This document shows positions 9,920 through 19,895 of a DNA stretch of 47,923 nt, one piece after another. Both the position numbers and the translations under genes were made by a program. Origin of the DNA: Perkinsus marinus ATCC 50983 (lineage: Eukaryota; Perkinsozoa; Perkinsida; Perkinsidae); the NCBI RefSeq assembly GCF_000006405.1, contig NW_003202385.1, forward strand, positions 343,743 to 391,665. Direction: 5' to 3'. The stretch's first letter is position 1. Each line of letters begins with the position of its first letter. The notes beneath the pieces are model-generated. The model did not search any database. It had not been told where the DNA came from and saw only the letters and a list, made by a program, of their open reading frames with translations.

Positions 9920-10029
9920 TCGGACGGTCGGTAGTTCAGTCAAAATAACTCGTCGCGCACGCACGCACGCACAACGCGAAAGTGCCTGTTGTTGCGGTAT
10001 ATGCTCCCCTCGCTTCGCTCGCTCCGCAA
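9920..10029 (+). repeat. short interspersed repeat, copy 1
   Basis: It has the order GGACGGTCGGT, then CGCACGCACGCAC, then CGCTTCGCTCGCTCCGCAA at 10011-10029. The same ordered blocks occur at 42109-42206, and the second and third in diverged form at 18850-18900. Confidence 0.6.
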
Positions 10030-10782
10030 CTGGGAGATAGAACTGCGCACGAAGACAATGCAAATTTTGGCAGTGTCTAAGTTCTTAGATTGCTAATAAA
10101 GGAATGAAGGTATTTGTATCCTCGGCACTACTCTTCATAAACGCTAAAACTCCAGTCACGACTGTTGACTCATGAGTTGGGTAGTGGATTGGGGAGGTCT
10201 ATGTTGCCCTGCGCAGCTGTTAAGCGACAGATCATTGCTTAGTAGGTGCAGCATGTGCACAACTAGCATGGTAATACCGCGGTCAACATGGGCGGTTCGG
10301 GAAAGATAGCCCATCGCTGACAACTGCATTCTATAACTTGTAATTCGGTTATCAAGTCCTGATTATCGGGGCTTGATGTCATCGCTACTGCTCGAGAGCA
10401 GCTGTCAGCAGAACAAGCAGAGGGACAGGTTGATGGTCCTTCAGCATGTTAGCTACTACTCGATTCTTCTAACCATGTGTTAGCTAACTGCCTTGACAAA
10501 TAGCTAACGTTTTTCATCGAACAAACTACACAACATGCTTAGATAACAACCCTGGAATGTTTTCTATATGTATAGTCGATTAACAAAAAATGAGTCTCAA
10601 GGTCAGCATAGTGAATAAGGAAGCCGTCGATGTCTGGGCTTGTCGATACTAGTGCATTGGACGTTGGCGTTTCTGCGCTTTCATGAGATATTTGTCCGCC
10701 CGGGACATCGACGGCGGGAAAGTGTGCAACGATACTTTACTTGATAGGTCAATTTATTGGGCGAGGTTAAAGTGAGGAGCAC

Positions 10783-10809
10783 AGTAACACAACCTGAGGT
10801 TGTGTTACT
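10783..10809. repeat. perfect hairpin, 13+1+13
   Basis: AGTAACACAACCT and its exact reverse complement flank a single G. Intergenic. Confidence 0.95.
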
Positions 10810-11149
10810 ATGGCAAAAGTATCTGTAGGTTCGGGCTGTTCAACGGTTGATCAGTTGTTCATGATAGCGAGGACTCTTTATCGGTTCAAGTACCAGTTGA
10901 TACGAAGAACGACAGCGACGACGTGAGTTCACGGGAGATTGACGAACATAACAAATGGGTCACAGCGCGACTAATAAACGGTTCATAATAAACTTACTGG
11001 TCATAGCTAACATTCAATGATCGATCATCTCATCTGTAAAGCGTCCAGGATGCTGGTCCTTCAACCAACTCGCAAGTCTTCATCACCGGAAAGCGTCATA
11101 AAGGTATAAGAAAGTCATAGAAATTATCTCCGGAAGTACATACTGATCT

Positions 11150-11560
11150 TCAGATGAATTTCAGATGCAAGTTTTCCGGGTGTAGGGCTACAACAACAAT
11201 CCCCGTCTCTGTAGACCAGAAAGACGCCAAGTCGCCCATCTCCACATCTTGGCCCCATTTGGGGCACTTAGCTTCGAAGTCATTACGAAACACGATGTAC
11301 TTCGAGCGTTCCTCCCCCATATTCAATATCCCTTCGTTAGGTCCCTGTTCTAGGTAAGAGAATAAGTAGGTAGAGTTCTTCCCCGAATTGCAGGAAAAGG
11401 TGATGTTGACTTCCTCAGAAGTGAAGGCGTATTTTATCACCAATTTTTCTCCAAGTGTATCCCCATCATAAGCATATGTTCCAACTAGCTTTCCTTCGGT
11501 GCCCGAGCTGGACAAAGCTGATAAGCAGAAGACTGTGAGTGCAGCTACGGCGGATCTCAT
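11150..11560 (-). CDS. small secreted protein, function unknown
   Basis: A single-exon frame of 136 residues starts with a clear signal peptide (MRSAVAALTVFCLSALSSSG). The mature part is about 115 residues, polar and predicted mostly beta, with two potential N-glycosylation sites (NIT and NST) and two cysteines far apart (FSCNSG and AKCPKWG) that could form one disulfide. I do not recognise a family. The frame is closed by TGA at 11150-11152, and no splice signals are needed. The neighbours are repeats, so context says little. It may belong to a lineage-specific secreted family, but that is inference. Confidence 0.6.
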   Translation of the reverse strand: MRSAVAALTVFCLSALSSSGTEGKLVGTYAYDGDTLGEKLVIKYAFTSEEVNITFSCNSGKNSTYLFSYLEQGPNEGILNMGEERSKYIVFRNDFEAKCPKWGQDVEMGDLASFWSTETGIVVVALHPENLHLKFI

Positions 11561-11823
11561 GGACGGGAACTAAGCGAGCCTGAATCTCTGATAAAAAGGA
11601 AACAGAAGTCGCCATCATTCGATGCTGTCCACAGTCGGCTTGGCGAATATTCTCACAAACAACCTGATGTGGCTAACTTATCAACTATAAACCAACGACA
11701 TCACCAACCAACAAACAGTCATACCCAACTAGCTATGCTCTATTACGAGAGGGAGTGTTGTCTATCCGCAACTATTGAATGCAAATCTATGAAGGTTTAG
11801 TCAACCAGGCAAAGCGACTTTTC

Positions 11824-11842
11824 GTAACACCAGTGGTGTTAC
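11824..11842. repeat. perfect hairpin, 9+1+9
   Basis: GTAACACCA and its reverse complement flank one G. A further partial copy (ACACCA) follows directly. Confidence 0.9.
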
Positions 11843-12734
11843 ACCACACTAGAAGCATATAGTACAGCTCACGTGACCTAGATTAAACCACATGTGAGTA
11901 CGGTTCACGAATCCACGAGACTTTTCCTCGTAAATTTGCTGCGCATCGCAGGCACGCGACTCGTGTGCGCGTGCGCGTGACGCGAGCACATAATGGCTCA
12001 ATCCCTCGCGTCACGTCACGCGCGGCGTCACGGAGCACGAGTAGGGCGAGCGATAAAGCGAAAGTCTATTGAATGACGAGTTCTGGGGATTTTGTGCGAC
12101 TCACACTTATAGCCGATATGATGTGAAAGAAATAATACTTTTTGAGCGGTTGGTCTGGTTCTTAGCTACGGGAAAATCGATCAATTCACGTGTGCAGGCC
12201 AACTTGCGCACAACCTTGTACGTCATCTTCACGCACAAATCACAGCAAACTGACGAAGTTGTCATCCTTACCAGATGACTCAGAGAAAGGGAATTGATTC
12301 GAGACAGAAATAGCTGATGATAATATTAGATAACCACGCCATCTATGGATGAAAATAAGAATACATAGGGAGCATTCGAGACAATGATGTACACGATACT
12401 CGTGACACGATGCAGCGAGGCTAGCAAAATGGGTAGTCTGAGGCCCGAACACTTAGGGTCGTTAGGGTCGCAGTCTGCGACTTGCAAATCGGGAAAAGTA
12501 TGATATTCGTCGTTCATTGGTCTTTGTTCCTCATCACCTTGCAACTAAGACTCGTAACAGGAGTCTAGATCGGGAATAGCTACGGTGATGCGTAGCTATT
12601 CACTGAGAATAATTCACAACCATTGACGGCTGTCTTACATTGTGAGCCCTGCCTGTATCCATGAGCGGCGTTAGGAACGCCACGTGGCAGACAGGGAGCA
12701 AGCGGTTCTTGACGTGTACAACGCAGTTAGTGAA

Positions 12735-12753
12735 TAGTATTCAGTGAATACTA
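12735..12753. repeat. perfect hairpin, 9+1+9
   Basis: TAGTATTCA and its reverse complement flank a single G. It is just upstream of direct repeat copy B. Confidence 0.9.
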
Positions 12754-12851
12754 CTCGGGCCGGAATCGAGACAAGGGGTCCGCCAGCTGAGTGGATAAGA
12801 CCGTATCGAAGGTGATGGCTGAATACTCAGCTTAATATCAGCTGAGTACTG

Positions 12852-14267
12852 TTTTTGGCATATAAAGCACATGCAATTGGTCACATTGCTTCCGGATACT
12901 GTTCTTTGCTATGACTGCATCTGCGCATTTCCCCACAACCCTGCATCAGCCACACGATGATAAATGCTCAGCTTTTGATATTACGGTGAGGACCTGGAGG
13001 TTTCGTCTGGCCTAGCAGCTAGTTAGCGACAGGACTTGGGAAAAGGTGTTGGCTTCCGAGATGCTGCTTGGGTATCGACAGCATCCGCTAGAGCTAGTGC
13101 GATGTATGTATACCGTCGTGTGATTCATAGACTTTCATAAGCCTAGACACCACGCTTACAAGGCGGGCTCGCATAGTCTACAGCTGGCGGACGAGGCTGC
13201 TGCAGCAGCTAATGAAGAAGAGGCCTTGACACGAACATTGACTCGTTTGTTGGATAATTACATGGCAAGTGAGTTTGGTGGCGTTCGGAAGCAGAAGCAG
13301 CGAATCGAAGTCTATTTTAGTTCTGTTACCAAATTCTCGTTCTGTCGCCAATTCGTGTGGCTTACCATTTCTAGCAGTATCCAATCTCCTTGTCAGCAAA
13401 ATGCAAACTTTTCGGTATTGTTGAACGCAAGTTACTCGAAGCTCGGCAAGACGCCTCTCGAGCCGAGAGTGGCATGCACCCAAGCGGGATCAATCATAGT
13501 CTACAGCTCACAGGTGGGCGCGTGAATTGTATTTATACCTACAAAAACAGCAACGCATGTAGTGTACACAAGCAACGAAAATCCAGTTTTATATCGGCAG
13601 TGTTCCGTGCTGTTGTCGGAGATTTCCCGCCGTCAAAACGGGTCGTTTGTAGTCAGGGACGCGAATAGGGCAGCTGATGACCTGAGCCATCTGAAGAACT
13701 ACGAGTTTGACAGATTGGACTCGATTGCAAACTTGCTCGATCGAAGTCGAGATTTGGCAGACAGAGTGGGGCTTCCCACCTTGCTATCTTTGCTCGCACT
13801 CTAATGCTATGCCCTGTCCTCTATCACCTTCTGGAGTTTCTCTTAGATGCTTCACATGGTTCGGGGTTCCATATCAGAGTCTTCTGTTGCTGCGAATCTA
13901 ACCAACACACAGGACTCGTCACGAAGTCTTGCTCGTAAGTTCCGTCCTCATGCTATTTCGCAAGACCCGCTGACATAATAACGAGAAAATAGTCGCGGCC
14001 ATGCGAGAGTTGGCTACACTGCTCGCGAACGTTGCACACTGACCTTGGAGTCTACATTGAAGCATAGTTCAATGACTCCCTTCTTCACCGAAGCTAAGCT
14101 GGTGAAAACAATATAATGTTTTCAGCAACTCTGGAGGATACTGACTTCGGTGACCAGATGCTCAACGCATTGGTGCATAGTCGGCATTTTGCACAAGCAG
14201 CCGAGCACTCTCGGGCAGTAGCAGACGTGAGTTGACCCATTTGTGCTTGTGTATATCTTGTGCAATA
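12852..14267 (+). repeat. 1.4 kb direct repeat, copy B
   Basis: Partner of 8283-9724. It lacks the 14-nt hairpin insertion. Homology fades near 14267, after a shared block around GTAGCAGACGTGAGTTGACC. Confidence 0.9.
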
Positions 14268-15060
14268 GTAAGACTAGGCAAACCGAATCACCCGTAGGCA
14301 ATGATTCTAGCGCATAAACCAGCGACGACAATCGCTGAGCAAACCACAATCGCTGATAGCGTTATGCATGCTCGCAAAATTGCAGTCGAGGATGGTATGC
14401 CAGCGAAGCAACTTGAGAAAGTAAAAAATTCGCATGTAGACGTTGATGACGGAGAACTTTCAGGCAGAATCGGCGCTGCGTCATGCAGCCGAGTTTGCGA
14501 AAATTGGTATTCGCGCGAAAGGAATTGAACAAAAGGTGCTACAAGCAATGTACGCCAAAAGCGGAATAAGGTAGAGAGTATGAGAGGGTTATTGTGACTG
14601 CTCGGATCGGAATGCAGATTTGCGATGCGAGAAGTTGCTGACAGTCTAGCGATGCAACAACACTATTCCACATCACCGGAAGCTATCGCTTCGAAGGCAT
14701 GTCGGTTAGCTGTCGACTCAGCTCAGGAGGTTCGAAGGCATGCCGAGGACGCTGATATGGTGATGGACATTCCACTGTTCATTCGTACAGCTCATCGCAT
14801 CAATACTGCTATTGTGAGAGCGATCGCTCCCCAGCATTGACTGTCTCGGCGCAGTGACACTGATTATCATGCTGGCATAACGGGATGCTGTATTTCAGCA
14901 CGCTCGCGACGCTCTCCACGCTCTCGATGACAACAATACCATAGCGACGCAAAAGCACGTTGAATCTCAAGTACATGGCGCGATGAGGCATCAGAGTATC
15001 GCCTCGTCGTCCACCCTATGGTTGACCGTCAATGCTAAGCTGCTGAGAGCACGGGTCGGT
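13163..15060 (+). CDS. alanine-rich helical protein, copy B with further exons
   Basis: This is the same exon set as copy A, followed by more helical exons not present there. One lies near 14298-14420 (AEQTTIADSVMHARKIAVED). One lies near 14459-14570 (ESALRHAAEFAKIGIRAKGI). One lies near 14625-14840 (SPEAIASKACRLAVDSAQEV). One lies near 14880-15050 (FQHARDALHALDDNNTIATQ). All share heptad-like Ala/Leu spacing, so the product is probably a long coiled-coil or helical-bundle protein. I do not recognise it. Several plausible GT-AG introns separate the segments, but phases were not all solved, so the limits are approximate. It could be one gene from 8.6 to 15 kb with an internal duplication, or two tandem paralogues. 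Confidence 0.45.
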
Positions 15061-16019
15061 CATTCATTCCTCTGAACCCTTGTGTTTGAGTCTCTCGCGA
15101 TGTCGTGTTCAATACCGTCGCGTGTCATGGAATGAACGTGGACGTGTGTACTCAGTGGATCACCCAGTGAAATACGGTCGGAGGTGGTCCATCGGTTAAC
15201 AAGTGAAATTCACTCTTGATTTGCCATTGTGCACGTGCATTCGAACAATATTAACATGTTCGCAGAGTTGCTATGCAAAATTCTAGGCTGATGTGAGCAG
15301 TATTTGAGAAGTTGGATCTGCTACACATACCGGGGCCTTCATATTGCGCGTAATGTATCTGGAACCAAGGATCCAAAGACTCACTTCGCGAAAAGCATTC
15401 CTGGTTTCGGCGGAGGAATCAGCTCACTTCTACAATCATTTACTTGAAATAGCACTGGGGGACGCGCGTCCTCAGAGACTCGGCTAACATCGGGCGCATA
15501 CAGTTAGGAACTCAGATGAATGCTCTCCGCACTTCCCAAACGGTGTCTCCTTCCCCCTCGAGAACCCTTGAGCGGTGAGAGTGATTGCCCCTCAACGTTC
15601 GTTCGAAGATTACCCTGTATAAAGAAAGTTCTGTAGATATTGGTTTAGTATGGCTACGGTTTTATCAAGGTTGCTTTCAGGAAGTCTATCACACTTGCTC
15701 GCTACTTTTAGATCGTAACAGCATGACATGCTGAGCATGCATCAATAACATGATCACTCTCTAATAGAGAGTCTCGATAGGGTTTTTCGCCCCGTGCGGA
15801 CCCTCGATTCAGCTTTGATCTAACACTAACATGCTGCCGACGGTCCAATTCCAGAATCTCCAGCATTTCTCCCAAGGTTATTCCGCACAGCAATCACCAG
15901 GCTTCAAAGGTTTGCGGACTGCGCCTCAACTGCAAACCACACCGGGGTGAGCCCTCGAGGTGAACGAGACGTTCGGATGATTTCTCCACGAAGTTTCATG
16001 CTGCATCCGTGGTAGATTT
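15061..16019. other. intergenic stretch
   Basis: No gene recognised. There is a hairpin ACTCTCT-AAT-AGAGAGT at 15756-15772. Confidence 0.4.
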
Positions 16020-17930
16020 ATTTCGTATATATCGCTGTCCTATCAGAACAAATGTGAGGAGCCTCACTCCCACTGGCAAGAGGCTCTCTAACGACCATCT
16101 CCTGCCGTTATTCGGTCCTGGTTCGAGCGCCGTTCGATCGTTCACACCGCCGCCGATGAGAAAAGGGGCTCAACCTGTAGTTTCACGACAGGTAATGTCG
16201 TGATATTATGCGATTGCTTTCACCTATTCTTCCCGATGAGCCCTGCACAGATAAGTCAACCCGTGCCGGTCTCGCAGAGTCACTCGAACGCCGACCCGAA
16301 AAGGTCTCCGAAGGTTGAGACCAAATCACCGGAGCTGAAGGCAGGCCAAGTCATCAACATCACAATCGCAAAAAAGAGAGCGAGCGACTTCTTCTCTCTG
16401 CGTGTGTGGTGATGTCATCTCAATTTGACGAGGTAGGTCCCGGAGCCCAATGACACTGCTGAGAAGCCGGAGAACCGAGTAACAAGGCCTCCGAGGATGG
16501 ATGATGATTTGGTGTGTGGATTTATCGACGAATTATATACATTGATAGTGTCATAGTTACGACGGATTCGTCACGTGGCCGAGGAGAGTGCTAGAACGGC
16601 ATTACTACAGAGCTTAATACGCAGTGACCACCAGAGTGCAGAGTCAGTCCCTGGGTTTGTTATGATACATTAATAGATGCAATATCGATTCCTCAGTTCG
16701 GTGGCATCCCTGACTTCTCATTCACCTCGTTCCAAGAAATGCAGCTGTCCCGCGTCGCCATCGAAGCCTAACATTGCCAGAAGTCGGGAGCAATCACCTA
16801 GAGTTGCCAATAGAGGTATCTCTCGGCTACGTATTGTGAAGTCAGTTTGGATTGCGATCTTGAATGTGAGGGAGTTTTTCAATGACAATGTTCGACATAG
16901 TATGCGTCTTAGACTAGTGCTCTGATGCTTAATGGTTCAGCATTCTCATTCAGTATCTGTTGGTGCATCTGTGAGGACCTCTTTGAATCAACAGAAGCAG
17001 ATAGCGGAGCTTAAAAACCGCAACGATAAACTCTCTAAGAAATTGGTGAGGGCCAGTAGATGCCGCTGAGCAATCAGAATTCTTCTTCTTAGTCATCCAG
17101 TCATGAGGAACTCCGCCAAATGAGATCACGCAACCTATTGCTCGAGAAGGAGCTCCGCACATTGCGTCAGAAAATACACCAGATCGATCACGCCGAGCAT
17201 ATGGCGCGAGTGAGGCTCCATCGCAATTTTCGAGGTCCAAATGGCTCGTTTAGTCTCGTTCAAGACCATCAGCACCGAGGATCGTTGATCGGTTTCGAAC
17301 GCAAGGCGTAGATGTTCATCAAATGCTTATGGAACAGGTCGGCTATCCGCGACGTGACTATATAGTCGAATGCGCATTCATCTCGATATGGGGAAGCTGT
17401 CGCTGACAGACTTCGACTTTCCTATAGGTCGAAAATGCAGAGAATCTTTTAGCGTCAACTACAGCGAGTCTCTCGGGAGAGGCGGGAGCGGCGAGTCTGG
17501 CAGAAGAAGACGCGAGCCTCGTGTTAGTCGACTTGTCATATTCGACTCAGTGGCTCGAGAGGTCCGGGCATGATATCACCACCCACGCGGCGTAAACAGG
17601 TCACTTCAGAAACGGTATTGCGGTGTCTTGTCCAATACCCGAGAAAACATCTGTGTTCGTTTGTCGGAGTCCGTCGACGGACAACACAGTCCTACTTGGG
17701 CTGGTTGATGGAGGGTCCAAGAGCTCCGAGGTGCAGTTGGTCATGAGCAAGATCATCGGTCAGGCAGAGATGACAATCTTGACGCTCACTCGCAGCGGTC
17801 GTAGGTGTATTTAACTCTGAGCCTGTCACTGCAGTACGTGAGTCACCTGAAGAAATACTCCGGGAAGCACTAGAGCAAGCAGAAGATTGCGAAAGTCGGG
17901 GGCAAGCTTTGAGAATTTTCCCTGTCGTTT
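16020..17930 (+). CDS. Ser/Pro-rich protein with coiled coil (approximate, spliced)
   Basis: Unrecognised spliced gene. The probable exons are as follows. Near 16055-16190 there is a basic Ser/Pro segment (RSLTPTGKRLSNDHLLPLFG). Near 16251-16400 lies KRSPKVETKSPELKAGQVIN. Near 16760-16850 there is an Arg/Ser-rich segment. From about 16950 to 17046 comes SLNQQKQIAELKNRNDKLSK, which joins through a 47-nt GT-AG intron at 17047-17093 in phase to SSSHEELRQMRSRNLLLEKE at 17094. That pair forms a clear coiled coil. Acidic exons near 17429-17575 and 17817-17920 (EEILREALEQAEDCESRGQA) may belong to it. The overall shape is low-complexity regions around a coiled coil, common in cytoskeletal or scaffold proteins. 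No function is assigned, and start and stop are not fixed. Confidence 0.4.
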
Positions 17931-19497
17931 CTGATAGATATTAGCGTGTCACTCGCTCTATTGCTCACGGGAGCGGTTGATGAGGTTTCCGGTTCCCCGA
18001 TGAGAGGGATGTTTCTAGCACATGTTGGGAGGTCCAAAGTGGTGCTCTCTTACAGGAAAGGATTACCAGAAAAGGGAGCTTTCGCCGTGAGATCATATCA
18101 CTGAACTTCCTTGTGTCTGAACACTTCCAGTATGCTTCTTCTATCATCTCGAGTGTTCTGTCAGCGAGTTGTAATGCTGGATTGTCATCCCGCTATGATG
18201 AGATCTCGCGGTCTGGAGCTAAGAGGGATTGCTATCCTCGATAGGTAACATGCTTGAGCAAGGAGCACCATAACAACACAGTTCAGGGATATCAGCTGCG
18301 CCCAGGTAGCCAGGCTCAACCTGGCAGGCTGACTAAGCCAGCGCCACTTTGCCTAGAAAGCGCTTGTGAAATCTATTGCGTCATAGACGTCCGTGTATGA
18401 ATGCTCCTTACATGCATAAAAGCCGCATATATGCATGCAGTATGAGGCATATTCAGAGACTTATTCAGGCATCGACGTCATGCTCGTGCTCGTATCAAGC
18501 GCTGTGGCAGAGCATATGACTAACAAGCGGATGGTACTCCATGTGCTCCAGGGCGGACTATCAACTGTTGCAGAGATAACTGCTGGCGCTTTGGTACGTA
18601 TGGTGTTTGCAATAGTCCCCGATACTGAGGAATTCCGATTGTAGGCCAGAGGACCATCGTCAATGGTAGCCATGGATCTCACCGTGTACGAATAATGGAG
18701 TTTTTCACAGGCGTGAGACACACCGTATAATCAAAGATGATATCACTTCTGAGCAGTGTTTTGTGTTAATATCACATCGGGGATTCTGGCTCAACTAGCA
18801 ATCGTATAAGGTTTCGAGATATCCCGACTCAGGATGAAGATCCTGCATGCACGCATACACAACACGAAATTGCCTCCTCTCGCTTCGATCGGTCCGCAAC
18901 TTCGAGATTAGTAAGAAACATCGGTTTGTAACGAAGACCGTTACAGACCGAACCGACACTGCCAATGAGTCTCTTAATTTGACAGACTATAACTGATAAA
19001 TCAACAACGTATCCGATAAATTCTACTCACTGCTCACGGTGGGAGGCTGATTTTACTCGCAGTTCTGGAGCTGTATGCGGGTACTGATTCAAGCGGGTGG
19101 GCCAACGTATTGGCCCAGTTGAGAAATCAGGCGATGAGTGTTAAGTGCTGACTAATTGACTTTGCATTGCTTCGAACAATGAATCTTCGACCTGATTCGA
19201 GTTGGGAGTTGTTTCTTTGAGCTGTTCGAAATCTTAGTTGAAACATCTCGCTCACAAGGCTGATTCCACAGGTGATGTCTTAAAGCGGGGTATCTCGAGT
19301 AATCAGAGAATCAAGGTCTGAATCAGCCATTCATGTTGTGACGAAGTTCATAGTCGTGGCATGCCGTGATGTCTTCTCCGCATGACATGAGTAGTTGTGC
19401 CCGTGGACACTGATGAACTCAAAGAGGTTATTTGTGCTTGCTATCCTTATGAAGGTAGCTACCAGCTACCAACCAGCTGTCAGTGAATCTGGCAATT
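17931..19497. other. intergenic or unresolved stretch
   Basis: No exon that I can support. A short open segment near 18435-18644 (plus) has some helical character but no partner exons. It contains the interspersed repeat at 18850-18900 and a hairpin GGGCCAA-CGTA-TTGGCCC at 19099-19116. Confidence 0.35.
18850..18900 (+). repeat. short interspersed repeat, diverged copy
   Basis: GCACGCATACACAACACGAA is followed by CGCTTCGATCGGTCCGCAAC. It matches the block order at 9953-10029 with substitutions. Confidence 0.45.
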
Positions 19498-19803
19498 TTA
19501 TCGAGCCTCAGAAATTTCAGAGCCAATTTGGCACGAGAGTTGGCCAACGCATTGGCCGCAAGATTTCAGTGAGGCCGCCTTGACCACTTTGAACTCCTCC
19601 TGAAACATATGCCAGATGGCTCTAGCGTTGAGTCGGCGAATTAACAAACTATCGTCGAAATCAACAATCAACTTATGTAAATAATTTGTTTGCATAACGT
19701 GGGCTCGGAGTCTCTGATCATGGCTCTCTTCGATCTGTGACTCAGAGATCAAATTACTCGGGGTTGAATTGACCGGGTTATCAGACAGTTTCGAACTGGC
19801 CAT
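19498..19803 (-). CDS. possible gag-like fragment
   Basis: An open frame of 101 residues contains a segment (RRLNARAIWHMFQEEFKVVK) that resembles the helical gag region of Copia-type retrotransposons, where a short helix precedes an 'A-x-x-x-W-x-x-x-x-x-x-F' pattern. There is no protease, integrase or reverse transcriptase next to it, and no terminal repeats were seen. It may be an old fragment or a chance frame. Confidence 0.2.
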   Translation of the reverse strand: MASSKLSDNPVNSTPSNLISESQIEESHDQRLRAHVMQTNYLHKLIVDFDDSLLIRRLNARAIWHMFQEEFKVVKAASLKSCGQCVGQLSCQIGSEISEAR

Positions 19804-19895
19804 ATCGCATCTTTCTTGTGGATATTTCGTAAATATTCAGACGCTTGACAACGACTCTTTGATGGCTGTATGTCGGCTGGCGCTTTTCTGAGAAT

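Larger units (their letters stand above)
9725..11149. other. intergenic stretch between duplicate copy A and the secreted-protein gene
   Basis: No exon recognised. It contains the interspersed repeat at 9920-10029, a CGCA microsatellite near 9957-9972 and a perfect hairpin at 10783-10809. Confidence 0.45.
11561..12851. other. intergenic stretch with hairpins and a CGTCA cluster
   Basis: No gene recognised. Hairpins lie at 11824-11842 (9+1+9), 12574-12601 (11+6+11) and 12735-12753 (9+1+9). A GC-rich patch at 11940-12035 contains repeated CGTCAC and GCGCG motifs. Confidence 0.5.
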
